Assembly: GCF_000422345.1 (NCBI RefSeq)
Contig: NZ_AULP01000007.1
Span: 120,154 to 184,153, forward strand
Direction of reading: 5' to 3'
Length of the DNA stretch: 64,000 bases
Origin: Neomelitea salexigens DSM 19753
Lineage (GTDB): Bacteria > Pseudomonadota > Gammaproteobacteria > Pseudomonadales > Spongiibacteraceae
Below, in pieces: positions 47,101 through 55,966 of this stretch. Numbering within the stretch: the stretch's first letter is position 1; every line of letters begins with the position of its first letter. The position numbers and the translations under genes were made by a program. The notes beneath the pieces were generated by a model. The model saw only the letters and a list, made by a program, of their open reading frames with translations, searched no databases and was not told the DNA's origin.

Positions 47101-48381
47101 GCCCACGCGAAAGATGTATACGCGCAGGAAGAGCGCGAGGGCGGCAGCCCGATGGATGGTTTTTTGATGAAGCCGGTAACCGCCTCAGATATTCTCAATG
47201 CTGTTAGCGAAGCGCTGACACATGCTGTGGCACCGAGCTCGCCGGCGAGGGCCGAGCCGATAGGCGCAGTCTCCGAGGTGGGTGACAGCCACACGAACGA
47301 GGTTGTCAGCCCCGTGGCGAAGGGCTCGCTGGCAGGCATGCGTCTGTTATTAGTGGAGGACAACCTCACCAACCAACAAGTGGCACGGGAGCTGCTGGCA
47401 TTGGAGGGCGCTGAGATCGAGTTGGCTGAAAACGGTTTAGAGGCATTGGAGCAAATACGCACGAGTGCAGCGCCCTTTGATGCCGTATTGATGGATTTGC
47501 AAATGCCGGAGATGGATGGCCTGACAGCGACCAGGAAGATTCGCCAGGAAATGGGCCTGGTAGACCTGCCCATCATCGCGATGACCGCCAACGCCCTGCC
47601 ATCTGATCGCAAGGCCTGCTTAGACGTCGGAATGAATGATCATGTAGGTAAGCCATTTGAGCTGTCTGAATTGGTTGATGCCGTGTTAAAGGCTGCCGGG
47701 CGTGACGCAGTGGTTGATGAAGCGGTTGTCGTTGAGCGTGACGAGCCCGATTTGCCAGCGTCACCAGAGGGCTTCAATTTTAAGGAAGCCTTGCTGCGCA
47801 TGGGGAATAATCGCGGCCTGCTGGCCACGCAGGCGCGACGATTTGCCGACAGGCATTGCGGCGATATCAAGCTGGTTGAGAAAAGTCTGCGTGGTAATAA
47901 CGCGCCGCTGGCCACTCGTGAACTGCATACTGTGCGCGGCGTTGCCGCCACGCTGGGGGCTTCGACGCTGGCGCAGATGTTGGGTGACCTTGAAGATGCT
48001 TGTAAACAGGGGGCAAGTGCCGAGGCCCTTGCCGAGGATCTCCAGCGTGCAGACGCTGAATTAAAACGCGCGTGTGCCGTTTTTAGTGAGTTGGCGAACC
48101 AGTTGACGCCCGCGCCCAGTGCTGGCGATGAAGGGCGCACCAAGGTGGATGCCGCGCAGCTACTCAGCGGTTGTGAGGAGCTAGAAGCCCTCCTTCGGGA
48201 CAGCAATATGCGCGCGATGGCCGTGCACGATACGCTCCGCGCGGAAGGGGGCTTGGCAGCGGTCGCCGGAGCCGAGATACTGGCAGAATCTATAGCGAGT
48301 CTCGATTTTGCCGGCGCCCTTGCTGCGTTGGAGCGTGTTAAGGCAGAGCTCGACGCGCAAAACAGGAATACGGAGCGGTAA
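44152..48381 (+). CDS. Tripartite hybrid sensor histidine kinase
   Basis: About 1409 residues. Membrane segment (about 12-35); periplasmic dCache-like sensor (about 40-330); second membrane segment (about 333-355); two PAS domains (GSNDAVIAVSLDG; AGYGIIASDPRG); HisKA with H662 (NMSHEIRTPMNAVLG); HATPase (INLAGNAVKFTDSGEV, DTGIGM, GGTGLGLVICQRL); receiver 1 with D953 (FIDWMMPG); receiver 2 with D1115 (LMDLQMPEMDG); HPt with H1259 (ELHTVRGVAATLGA). A BarA/LuxQ-like phosphorelay. The ATG has AAGGA close upstream; a GTG at 44122 is the alternative. The next gene starts 3 nt after its stop. Confidence 0.93.
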   Translation: MLIFKRLKDIYNTLGPRLLAGVLLVFLCVFIVMFPLAERRAYQQEVSAVGEVLSSLLDGRARALDNHIGQYESDTLFLANTPPISGIMRASENSGEDPDTRSNLQDWQQRLQEIFSAYMYSRGEVRQLRFIGMDDGGRELVRVDSDGESVQIIHQSQLQQKGHSDYVKESSKLNEGEVYFSRVNFNRERGKIERPLWPTLRIATPVFDAQQRLFGVVVMNLDFSYSQRLIREDLPQGYRVYLLDEEQHFLLHPYSEKTLAYELGPSYQWGQAFDAPMADGLRPYRERGGEATWYSLKQRLTYDDRHWVTLVVAADQALVDDAVFRMLRFNAAVFVCFTLITFILLLQFVVNMRRRDEAIERNAERVAIIDGSNDAVIAVSLDGVVISWNAAAELLFGYREDEVVGKTTASLILPDDCRDEEQLFLKQMRAGVPVPHVETHRKDKSGNRIEVAINVSPVKVAGKITSAAMIVRDISQEKESRSKLRQLNESLEEVVAQRTKDLSETLATQRAILEKAGYGIIASDPRGKITLFNSAAEKMLGYRQEEVVGQRYINSFFVGDEFNQALREKAIEQGGELDTYSLLKAGFSDEREWVFRRRDGQEFPVLLKTVSMLSDEGDVLGFLSVAVDLTTRKQEQRELEHARAVAEDASKAKSEFLANMSHEIRTPMNAVLGMLNLLDHTGLNARQRDYVQKASGAAEALLGIINDILDFSKIEAGKLLLDPHPFSVDEVLRDIANILSMNVDEKQLEILFNVDPAIPSQVCGDALRIKQVLINLAGNAVKFTDSGEVMISVVVQHQQRQRIVLGFSVRDTGIGMSLEQQQRIFQSFSQAEAGTTRRYGGTGLGLVICQRLIRMMGGELEVDSEEGRGSTFSFSLLLENVEGAERSAPRARELSQGLQGLRILCIDDNANARQIISTSCESMGWHCDEAADGESGVEKIRAASAPYDVVFIDWMMPGMNGWQTAEAIRREQGERCPKLVMVTAHAKDVYAQEEREGGSPMDGFLMKPVTASDILNAVSEALTHAVAPSSPARAEPIGAVSEVGDSHTNEVVSPVAKGSLAGMRLLLVEDNLTNQQVARELLALEGAEIELAENGLEALEQIRTSAAPFDAVLMDLQMPEMDGLTATRKIRQEMGLVDLPIIAMTANALPSDRKACLDVGMNDHVGKPFELSELVDAVLKAAGRDAVVDEAVVVERDEPDLPASPEGFNFKEALLRMGNNRGLLATQARRFADRHCGDIKLVEKSLRGNNAPLATRELHTVRGVAATLGASTLAQMLGDLEDACKQGASAEALAEDLQRADAELKRACAVFSELANQLTPAPSAGDEGRTKVDAAQLLSGCEELEALLRDSNMRAMAVHDTLRAEGGLAAVAGAEILAESIASLDFAGALAALERVKAELDAQNRNTER

Positions 48382-48384
48382 ACA

Positions 48385-49350
48385 ATGACGGAAAAGGCAC
48401 TCGACTGGGTGAAGCCGATGTTGCGGTCGCTGCCAAAGCTACTGCTCGTCGACGACCAGCCGGTGAATATCCAGACCCTCTATCAGATTTTCGCTGACGA
48501 TCACGAAGTGTTCATGGCGACGAGTGGCGAGCAAGCTCTGGCGCTGTGTCGAGACAAACAGCCCGATCTGGTATTGCTGGACGTGATCATGCCGGGTATG
48601 GATGGCCTGGAAACCTGCCAACGCTTGAAAGAGGATGCCGATACCGCCCACATTCCTGTGATTTTTGTGACCTCGCAAAATAGCCCCGAAGAGGAGACCC
48701 ACGGCCTGGAGGTGGGCGCTGTCGATTTTATTAGCAAGCCAGTAAACCCCGCAGTGGTTAGGGCTCGGGTAAAAACGCAGCTCACACTGAAAGCGCAAAC
48801 CGATGCGCTGCGCATGCTTGCTTCCCTGGATGGTTTGACCGGCGTGCCCAATCGACGCATTTTCGATGAGCGGCTGAATGCCGAATGGCGGGCATGTCAC
48901 CGTTCGGGTTCTGCCCTCTCTTTGCTGATGGTTGATGTTGATCACTTCAAACTCTACAACGACCACTATGGTCACTTGGATGGTGATCAATGTTTAAAGT
49001 CGATAGCGTCGGCGCTGGCCTCTAGTGTTGAGCGCGGACGCGATATGCTCGCCCGTTTCGGCGGTGAGGAATTTGTCTGCCTGTTACCGGATACCGACTT
49101 GGAGGGCGCCAAACATATTGCCGAGAAATTGCGTCAGGCCGTTGAAGAGCTGGCGATCCCCCACGTTGAATCGAAAACGGCGGCAACGGTAACGGTGAGT
49201 CTTGGGGTTGCTACCACCGCCCGGTGCGATGTACTAGAGCCGCCGGACCTGCTTAAAGTTGCCGATGAGCAGTTGTATCTTGCCAAGCAATCTGGCCGCA
49301 ACCGCGTTTGTGGCGTGCAATTTCCGCAAGCCCAGCAAGCCGAGTCGTGA
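48385..49350 (+). CDS. Response regulator with GGDEF diguanylate cyclase
   Basis: 321 residues. The receiver domain (about 17-130) has phosphoacceptor D66 (LLLDVIMPGMDG). The GGDEF domain has an active site GGEEF at 226-230, competent for making cyclic-di-GMP, and an inhibitory I-site RGRD at 217-220, five residues before it, so product feedback is likely. It is translationally close to the hybrid kinase (3-nt gap), whose HPt domain is the obvious phosphodonor. Confidence 0.94.
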   Translation: MTEKALDWVKPMLRSLPKLLLVDDQPVNIQTLYQIFADDHEVFMATSGEQALALCRDKQPDLVLLDVIMPGMDGLETCQRLKEDADTAHIPVIFVTSQNSPEEETHGLEVGAVDFISKPVNPAVVRARVKTQLTLKAQTDALRMLASLDGLTGVPNRRIFDERLNAEWRACHRSGSALSLLMVDVDHFKLYNDHYGHLDGDQCLKSIASALASSVERGRDMLARFGGEEFVCLLPDTDLEGAKHIAEKLRQAVEELAIPHVESKTAATVTVSLGVATTARCDVLEPPDLLKVADEQLYLAKQSGRNRVCGVQFPQAQQAES

Positions 49351-49351
49351 T

Positions 49352-50644
49352 ATGAACCCGCTAATGCCGCACCTTGCCCGGGTGCTTTCAAGTAAGTCCT
49401 TACTTTCCCTTAGGCGCGTCTACCACAGCGCGAAGCGGCGTTTGGCCGGTAGGCCGCATACGCTCGATGTGTTCATTCGCGTTGATGACCCCTACAGCTA
49501 TTTGCTTTTGCAAGTGATGGACGATGTCTGCTCGCGTTTTAATGTCGAGGTAAAGTGGTGGGTGATCGTCGAGTCGCCCGAGGACATGTACCCGGAAAAA
49601 ACCATGTGGCGGGAGTATGCCTGTCGCGACGCTGAACATCTTGCCAGGCTATACAACTTAGACTTTCCCTCACAATTGCCCGCGTTAGAGCAGGCCGCTA
49701 TCGACCATACGGCGGTATCCCTGCTGTCGTTACCCGTAGACGATTTCCCGCGGCAGGCGCGCGCCTTGCTGGCGGCGCTCTGGCGGGGGCGGATGCCGAC
49801 GCAATTACTCGCGTTGGATTCCTGGGCCCGTCAGTGCCTGGCGGAAAATTCTCAACGCTTACAAATGCTGGGGCATTACGCTGGGGCGATGATTTACTGT
49901 GCGCCGGAATGGTATTGGGGCGTGGACCGGCTGGATCACCTTGAACGGCGGCTTATTGCCGAAGGCGGTGCAAAGCGGCCGGACGAAAAGGCGGTGTATA
50001 CGCGTAGCTACACCGGTTTTTGTCGCGGTGAGCGCTCCGATGTTGTCGATCCCGATCTGCCCTTAGTGCTCTATTGGTCTGCGCGCAGCCCCTATTCATA
50101 CTTGGCGCTAGAGCAGGCGGCGCAGCTGAGTGAGCACTACGGCATCGCGCTTGAGGTGAAGCCGGTGCTGCCGATGATGATGCGCGGGATGCCTGTACCT
50201 CCTGACAAGAAAATGTATATTTTTCATGACACGGTTCGGGAGGCGGAAAAGCAGGGCCTGGAGTACGGTTTTGTTGCCGATCCGCTGGGCGATGCCGTGG
50301 AGCGTTGCTATGCACTTTGTGACTACGCGGAGTCTAGCGGGCGCTTGCTACCGTTTTTACTCAGTTTTGCCCGCGGCGTAAATGCCCAAGGTATTGATGC
50401 CGCCAGCGATCGTGGGCTCAAGCGCATTATTCAGCGCTGCGGTTTGGATTGGGAGGCGGCGCGACAGCAACTCGGCAATGAACACTGGCGGGGCACGGTG
50501 CAAAAAAACCTGGAAGAGATGTATGCCATGGGTTGCTGGGGCGTGCCGAGTTTTCGCTATGGCGAGTTAGTGCTATGGGGGCAGGACCGCATTGGCATTG
50601 TGGAAAATGCCATGATAGGTAGCGCGGCCCTGCACCGCTGCTAA
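49352..50644 (+). CDS. Tandem DsbA-like / HCCA-isomerase-family protein
   Basis: About 430 residues from ATG 49352, one base after the upstream TGA. Two DsbA-like thioredoxin-fold domains are visible: LDVFIRVDDPYSYLLLQVMDD (about 45-240) and LVLYWSARSPYSYLALEQAAQ (about 245-425). The second ends in YAMGCWGVPSFRYGELVLWGQDRI, typical of 2-hydroxychromene-2-carboxylate isomerases and relatives that use glutathione. There is no CxxC, so it is no disulfide oxidase. Its link to the signalling pair upstream is unclear; it may just share the transcript. Confidence 0.8.
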   Translation: MNPLMPHLARVLSSKSLLSLRRVYHSAKRRLAGRPHTLDVFIRVDDPYSYLLLQVMDDVCSRFNVEVKWWVIVESPEDMYPEKTMWREYACRDAEHLARLYNLDFPSQLPALEQAAIDHTAVSLLSLPVDDFPRQARALLAALWRGRMPTQLLALDSWARQCLAENSQRLQMLGHYAGAMIYCAPEWYWGVDRLDHLERRLIAEGGAKRPDEKAVYTRSYTGFCRGERSDVVDPDLPLVLYWSARSPYSYLALEQAAQLSEHYGIALEVKPVLPMMMRGMPVPPDKKMYIFHDTVREAEKQGLEYGFVADPLGDAVERCYALCDYAESSGRLLPFLLSFARGVNAQGIDAASDRGLKRIIQRCGLDWEAARQQLGNEHWRGTVQKNLEEMYAMGCWGVPSFRYGELVLWGQDRIGIVENAMIGSAALHRC

Positions 50645-50656
50645 GCGACCTGTCGC

Positions 50657-51469
50657 TTAGCTCAGGCGAGCAAATGTTTTTGCCAGCAGCTGTGATAACA
50701 GGCCGGGAAATGCGCCGCTGACAATTTTAAATACCCTCGCGTCGACGCCAATACAAATACTGCGCTTATTGCGTTCTATGGCGCGTACAATGCGCTGAGC
50801 GGCATAGTCCGCACTCACACCAACGCGCTGCGCCAGTCGCATATTTTTCTCTGCCTGCTGTACATCGTCCGATTCTTTGAGTGTAGCCAGAATCATATTG
50901 GTCTTAATGGCACCCGGGTGAATACAGCTGACGCCGATTCCCTCGCCACTCAGTTCCGCGCGTAACGAGTCACTGAATTTTTGCAGGGCCGCTTTGCTAC
51001 TGCTATACGAACACTGGCTGGGAAGGCCGAAGAATGCTGCCATGCTCGAAAGATTGACGATGTGTCCTTGCCCGCTGTTTCTGAGCAGCGGCAGCAATTC
51101 TCGACTGAGAAACACAGCGCTAAAAAAATTCAGTTGGAAGACCTTTTCCCAATCCGCTTGGCGGTGATTTTCAGTACTTTTCTGCAGAGTGATCCCTGCG
51201 TTGTTTATCAGAATATCAATCGATGTGTACTGCTCTTTCAGTGCATCGACTAGATCAATCAGCTGATGGCGGTCGCAGAGGTCGGCGGTGTGACAAGAAA
51301 TCGTGACACCTTGTCCCTCCAGTGAATCCGCTAATTGTTTGAGTGTATCGCCGTTGATATCAACCAGTGCGAGGTGGCAGCCTTTACTGGCCAGAAGCGT
51401 CGCCAGCGCACTGCCGAGGCCACCGGCGGCGCCAGTGATCAAGGCCGTTTTAGCTGTAACAGGATTCAT
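50657..51469 (-). CDS. SDR oxidoreductase
   Basis: About 270 residues. TGAAGGLG cofactor loop, NNAG, active-site Ser in VNLSSMAAFFG, YxxxK in CSYSSSKAAL, and a hydrophobic C-terminal stretch (VSGAFPGLLSQLLAKTF) that may touch membrane or bind lipid. Start at ATG 51469 (TTG 51472 is in frame). Last gene of a minus-strand run with the TonB receptor and the epimerase-like gene, but a terminator lies between. Substrate unknown; steroid- or lipid-like by context. Confidence 0.82.
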   Translation of the reverse strand: MNPVTAKTALITGAAGGLGSALATLLASKGCHLALVDINGDTLKQLADSLEGQGVTISCHTADLCDRHQLIDLVDALKEQYTSIDILINNAGITLQKSTENHRQADWEKVFQLNFFSAVFLSRELLPLLRNSGQGHIVNLSSMAAFFGLPSQCSYSSSKAALQKFSDSLRAELSGEGIGVSCIHPGAIKTNMILATLKESDDVQQAEKNMRLAQRVGVSADYAAQRIVRAIERNKRSICIGVDARVFKIVSGAFPGLLSQLLAKTFARLS

Positions 51470-51480
51470 CAATTCGCTCG

Positions 51481-51532
51481 TAAAAAAAAGGGCAGTGGCC
51501 GGAGGGTGGGCCGAACACTGCCGAATGACAGG
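51481..51532 (-). terminator. Rho-independent terminator after the third TonB receptor
   Basis: On the minus strand GGCAGTG ... CACTGCC with inner pairing bases, followed by eight T residues. It directly follows the receptor stop and lies upstream of the SDR gene, which must use read-through or its own promoter. Confidence 0.8.
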
Positions 51533-51536
51533 AAGG

Positions 51537-54134
51537 TTAGAAGGTTTTACGAAGTTCTATGCCGTAGGTGCGCGGGTCGCCGAGCACGGTAGTGAGCGTG
51601 CCGATACTGTCTCCGGCGGCTACTGCACCAATGTCGTAGCGCTCGTCGGTCAGGTTTTTCACATAAGCGGCAATGCTTAAGTCATCGCGGTCGTTCGTCC
51701 AGCTGAAGCGTGCATCAAATAACACGTACGCGTCGGCGTAGCTGAGAGCCTCTTTGCGTTTTGATGCCTCCCAAGCGCCGCGGTCAAGGCCAAGGTAGAC
51801 GTCACTTTTATAGCTGGCATCCAGGCGTGGTACAAAGCGGCCATAGTCAGTGTTGAAGGTGTATTGAATGCCGAGTGCGGCGGTCTCTTCTGGCGAAACA
51901 GCAAACTCTTCATCTGAGCGGTCGATGGGAACAAACTCACCACGAAGCGCCAGGGATTTCAGGTCGTTATCCATGAATTCTTCATAGCGATAATTGTTGT
52001 TGCTGTAAGTGAAGTTGACCATGGTGTTCATTGACGGGAACCACATTACCTCCAGTTCGGCACCTTCGATTACTGATTCACCCGCATTTTGCGAGCCAAC
52101 TACCAAGGTGTTGTTCGAATCAACATTTACAGTGATTAGATGCATGTTCTCAAACGTCATGGAGTAGGCCGCAAGATTGATCCGCAGAGAGCGTTCTAGC
52201 GCATCGATCTTGATACCGATTTCGCGGTTTTCGAGCTCTTCGGGTTCAACTACGCTCAGGCCGTCTAAGCCAAATGGCTCCTGGAAGCCTGACTTAAAAC
52301 CGTTGCTCCATGTTGCGTAAACCATCGCCGAGTTGATGATGCTGCCGTCAAGCAGTTCCTCGGGGAAGATATAGGCGGCAGAAGCCATCGGTGTGAATTG
52401 ACGGAAGGTGTCTTCTCGCTGGTCGATTTTCGCATCGCCTAAGGGCGCTCGAATATCGCCAGTGAAACGTTCGCGCAAGATGTTGTTGGCAATGGTGAGT
52501 GGGTCTTGTGACCAACGCCCCAAAAATGCCATGGCCCCCATATCTGGCAATACCGGAACAAAGCGTGGGTCTGCACTAGAAATGATGGAGGTCACTTCAG
52601 CGAGGTCGGCGCTGCGGGTAACCAAGTAGGAGTCGCGCGTCTCTTCGGTGTAGCGCCCGCCCAGCGTAACCTCTAGGTTGTCGGTGATGTGCCATGTGGC
52701 TTGAGTAAACGCAGCAAAGGTTTCACCGTCGATTTCAAAGTCCTGAACGGTTGCCAATGGCAGTGCGCCCGCGACCAAAGGTAGTGTGCCACCGGGAACA
52801 AGACCAGTCAGTGTGTTGAGCAAGTCACCGACAACGCCAATGTCTACACCTTGCTGGCCAGCTGCCAAACCAAGAAATTTGGTGGGCTCGGCACCGACTA
52901 GTGGGTTGGCAGTGTTAAAGCGCTCGGACTTGTATTCGTCTTGCCAGAAGATACCCGCCGCGTAGTCGACACTGTCGAACAAAACGCCGTTGAATTGCAG
53001 TTCAAAGGTAAGCGATTCTTGCAGGCTGTCGTCGAGTAGGTCTGCTCGCAAAAACTCAGCTGGCCCGCCTTCGTCTGCGGTCGTTTGCGGGTTGAATTTC
53101 GTTGCGTCGCGGTAGCCCAGAATAGACTTCATGCTGTGGTCTGCACTGAACTGGTAGTCAAAGGTCAGGCCGAGCATAAGCTCGTCTTGGTCTTTTTTCT
53201 GACGCTGACTATCGCCTTGATTGGTGTGCAGGTCTGCCTGTGACTCGCGGGAGTTTGCCTCACAATTGTCTTTGTAGGCCGAGGGGTTGTTTGGGTCTGT
53301 GTCACCGGGCCAAAGTATGCCGAGGCCGTTCACAAAGAGGGCATCTTCGTTGACAATCCGACAGTGGTACGAGGGGAAATTTTCCCGCGTGCGGCCGACA
53401 AAGGCAAAACCGTCGATGGTTAAATCATCGCTTGCCAGCCAGCGCGTTTGGAAAATGGCAGACAGCCGATCGATCGACTGATTTTCCCGGCCGGTGGCGT
53501 CCTTCAGGAAGCCGTCGCGGCGGCGGGTGTTTACCGATATGCGGGTCAGCAATTCATCATTGATGGGTAAGTCGACCGCGGCCTGCAGGCGCTGCTCATT
53601 GTAGTTACCGAGACTGCCCTCAATATAGCCGCCGAATTCTTCTCCCGGTTTTGTCAGGGTGAAGACCAGGGCACCCCCGGTATTGTTCTTACCGAACAGC
53701 GTTCCCTGCGGCCCACGCAGAACCTGAACGCTGTCTACATCGATGGTATCCAAAAGCTGGCCATCCGGACGTGGGATGAAAATACCGTCTAAATACACGC
53801 TCACTGACGGGTCGAAGCGCGCAAAGGGCGCTCGCTGGCCGATGCCGCGAATAAAAATTTGTGGCGATGTGCTGTTATTGATTTGCAGGCTGGGCACCGA
53901 CTTACTCAACTCCTGAGCGCCGAGTATGCCCTGCTCACGTAGCGAGTCCCCGGTGATCGCGGTGACGGCGACCGGCGTTTCCTGAATGCTCTCAGCGCGT
54001 TTTCGCGCGGTGACGATCACTTCTTCAATCACGCCCGCGGAGCTGCCTTGGTTCGCCGCCACGGCGGGGGGCAGGGTTGCCGCCATGAGTCCTGCCAGTG
54101 TGAGAGGAAGGCGGTGGTTTTTCTGCGTTTTCAT
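51537..54134 (-). CDS. TonB-dependent outer-membrane receptor
   Basis: 865 residues from ATG 54134 (AAAGGTG 8 nt upstream); the open frame begins at 54338, inside the upstream gene. Signal peptide to about residue 27 (PPAVAANQ), then IEEVIVTARKRAESIQETPVAVTAI, a plug with PQIFIRGIGQRAP and DVDSVQVLRGPQGTLFGKNNTGGA, and a barrel ending in YGIELRKTF. The subfamily is common in marine bacteria that take up hydrophobic or polycyclic compounds. It follows an epimerase-like gene by 38 nt and precedes an SDR, so a lipophilic substrate such as a steroid or terpene is a fair inference. Confidence 0.9.
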   Translation of the reverse strand: MKTQKNHRLPLTLAGLMAATLPPAVAANQGSSAGVIEEVIVTARKRAESIQETPVAVTAITGDSLREQGILGAQELSKSVPSLQINNSTSPQIFIRGIGQRAPFARFDPSVSVYLDGIFIPRPDGQLLDTIDVDSVQVLRGPQGTLFGKNNTGGALVFTLTKPGEEFGGYIEGSLGNYNEQRLQAAVDLPINDELLTRISVNTRRRDGFLKDATGRENQSIDRLSAIFQTRWLASDDLTIDGFAFVGRTRENFPSYHCRIVNEDALFVNGLGILWPGDTDPNNPSAYKDNCEANSRESQADLHTNQGDSQRQKKDQDELMLGLTFDYQFSADHSMKSILGYRDATKFNPQTTADEGGPAEFLRADLLDDSLQESLTFELQFNGVLFDSVDYAAGIFWQDEYKSERFNTANPLVGAEPTKFLGLAAGQQGVDIGVVGDLLNTLTGLVPGGTLPLVAGALPLATVQDFEIDGETFAAFTQATWHITDNLEVTLGGRYTEETRDSYLVTRSADLAEVTSIISSADPRFVPVLPDMGAMAFLGRWSQDPLTIANNILRERFTGDIRAPLGDAKIDQREDTFRQFTPMASAAYIFPEELLDGSIINSAMVYATWSNGFKSGFQEPFGLDGLSVVEPEELENREIGIKIDALERSLRINLAAYSMTFENMHLITVNVDSNNTLVVGSQNAGESVIEGAELEVMWFPSMNTMVNFTYSNNNYRYEEFMDNDLKSLALRGEFVPIDRSDEEFAVSPEETAALGIQYTFNTDYGRFVPRLDASYKSDVYLGLDRGAWEASKRKEALSYADAYVLFDARFSWTNDRDDLSIAAYVKNLTDERYDIGAVAAGDSIGTLTTVLGDPRTYGIELRKTF

Positions 54135-54172
54135 AGAACACACCTTTATCATTATCTGCATAAGTTTAAGGG

Positions 54173-55120
54173 TTAAAGTTGCTTGAGCACCGTTGGCAGA
54201 AGCGGCCGCAATATCGGCCGAAGTGGCCAGAGTAGACGCCTGACGCTGGCAAAGAGCGTGTGTATTTCCTGCTGGTAGTCTTCGAAGCTGTGCCGTTGAT
54301 AATTCAGCAGTGCCTGGGACTCGCGCGTATCCATCCAATGGGTGTAGAAATTTGCCTGTCCGTGAATACCCTCTGGTAGTGGCAATCCCACCGCTTGAAA
54401 CGCGGTATTGATGAATTGCCGTTGATTGATTTGGCAGCGTTCCCCGCCACCGAGTAAAAGTGTTTTGGCTTGCGCGGCGGGGCAGCTCAGAGCTCGACTA
54501 ATCGCTAGCGCGACATCGCGGGGGTGAATGTATTCCAGCGGCGTGTCAGGGTGAATCTCCAGCAGCTGTCGAAGCACCTCGCGATCAGTTCGCGTGGTGC
54601 GAGCGTCTACCGAAACCCCCACTCGCATAATCACCCAGGGAATAGTCGATTGCTGAAGGTACTGCTCAACCGCAAGCTTGTGCTCGGTGTAGTGGTCAGT
54701 GGCGATCACCGGGTCTGCACAACGGCGCAGTGGCGCCTCGCGCTGTGAGTGTCCGAACACGGTTACCGACGATGGAAAGATAAACAGCGGGGCCCGCGCC
54801 TGCGCTTGCGACTGGTCGATAAGTGAACGGCTAGCGTCGACGTTTACCTGATGAGCGACAGCGGGTGCACGCTCGGTTAAAGGGGGCAGCATTGAGGCGA
54901 GGTGGACGATGGCATCCATGTCGTCGACCAGCGCTGCGTGCTGGGCGCTATCAGTAATATCGCCCAGCAGGATTTCGCAGCGTGCTTGATAGGGTTTGGC
55001 TAATCGCCGCTGTTGTGGCGCATCTAGGTCGCAGCAGCGCAGCTGATGGCCGTCGGCCAATAGCTGTTCCACCACCAATTGCCCCAGGTTACCAAACGCC
55101 CCTGTTACCAGTACTTTCAT
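54173..55120 (-). CDS. NAD-dependent epimerase / 3beta-HSD-like extended SDR
   Basis: 315 residues. Extended-SDR Rossmann start VTGAFGNLGQLV, catalytic YxxxK in HYTEHKLAVEQYL, SSVTVFG serine. The C-terminus is basic and hydrophobic (RRLLWPLRPILRPLLPTVL), suggesting membrane association, as in 3beta-hydroxysteroid dehydrogenase relatives. First gene before the TonB receptor on the minus strand; two TTACATAAGT repeats lie upstream. Confidence 0.82.
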   Translation of the reverse strand: MKVLVTGAFGNLGQLVVEQLLADGHQLRCCDLDAPQQRRLAKPYQARCEILLGDITDSAQHAALVDDMDAIVHLASMLPPLTERAPAVAHQVNVDASRSLIDQSQAQARAPLFIFPSSVTVFGHSQREAPLRRCADPVIATDHYTEHKLAVEQYLQQSTIPWVIMRVGVSVDARTTRTDREVLRQLLEIHPDTPLEYIHPRDVALAISRALSCPAAQAKTLLLGGGERCQINQRQFINTAFQAVGLPLPEGIHGQANFYTHWMDTRESQALLNYQRHSFEDYQQEIHTLFASVRRLLWPLRPILRPLLPTVLKQL

Positions 55121-55196
55121 CGGGCGAGGCCTTTGCCTTTACGGCGGTCTTGCGAACAGTGTAGCTGCATCATGTCTCGTTATTTTTGTAATTGGT

Positions 55197-55240
55197 TTAC
55201 ATAAGTTGCTCGGCAAGATATATAATTGCGTTACATAAGT
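55197..55240 (-). promoter_or_regulatory. Two direct repeats of TTACATAAGT upstream of the epimerase operon
   Basis: TTACATAAGT occurs at 55197-55206 and 55231-55240. Each contains the palindrome TTACATAA-like/TTATGTAA. On the minus strand TTGACT overlaps the distal copy and AT-rich TATATA follows, so a promoter is likely. A TetR-type or similar operator is inferred; no such regulator gene is adjacent. Confidence 0.5.
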
Positions 55241-55313
55241 CAACGTCGCGGCGTCGACGCCACGCTCGCCATACAAGGCGCGCATAGGAAGAAATAGGCT
55301 GGGTTAGACGAGA

Positions 55314-55904
55314 TTAGGCGGGATAGTTTTTGCGAAAGGTGGCGGCGCCCATGGCGGCAATTTGGTAATCGATCATCTGATCGAAGGCGGCGAGGATGTC
55401 GGTATAGTTGCTGCTGTGGTCAAGCGCATTCAGCGCGGCCACGGCGGCTTCGATGGTTGACAGGCCGTCGCTGCGGGGTGACTTTCGGATGCGGTATTGG
55501 CTGGGTGCTGAAGGGGTAATAGCGAGGCAGGGCAGCTCTGTAAGCCAGGGGTTCAAGTGCAGCAGTCGCCGGACTTTTCGCCAGCTGCCATCCAGCAGCA
55601 GTATCTGAGAGAACTGACGCTGCTGCGCTTGCGCCGCGCTGAGCGGGTTTTCGCCGGGAAAGATTAGCAGGCACCGCTTGCGCCAGTCTGGGCCCAACAA
55701 GGCCTCGGGCTGAAAATACTCGCCGACGACTAATCGACTATCTTGTATGGAGCGCTGCAGTAATGGGGCCGAGGAGAGGGCGTGCCGTGCCTCTTTCGGG
55801 TCTTGTAGAATAATCAGCTCATATGCACAGCGGCGCGTGACAATAACGTCGCACAGGCAGGTTTTTGTTGGGCGGTTGCATGCGTCGCAGTGTGAGCGTG
55901 CCAA
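55314..55904 (-). CDS. DTW-domain protein (TapT-like tRNA aminocarboxypropyltransferase)
   Basis: 196 residues. N-terminal zinc cysteines CDACNRPTKTCLC, then LIFPGENPLSAAQA, the family's DxW motif as LLDGSWRKVRRL, and RIRKSPRSDGLSTIEA. E. coli YfiP (TapT) uses SAM to add aminocarboxypropyl to uridine in tRNA. Divergent from the SDR gene at 55967. Confidence 0.85.
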   Translation of the reverse strand: MARSHCDACNRPTKTCLCDVIVTRRCAYELIILQDPKEARHALSSAPLLQRSIQDSRLVVGEYFQPEALLGPDWRKRCLLIFPGENPLSAAQAQQRQFSQILLLDGSWRKVRRLLHLNPWLTELPCLAITPSAPSQYRIRKSPRSDGLSTIEAAVAALNALDHSSNYTDILAAFDQMIDYQIAAMGAATFRKNYPA

Positions 55905-55966
55905 GGGAGCCTCCGGGTAAGATGTCGCGCGTCGTTGAGGCTACCACTATAGAGGAAAAGGAATTC

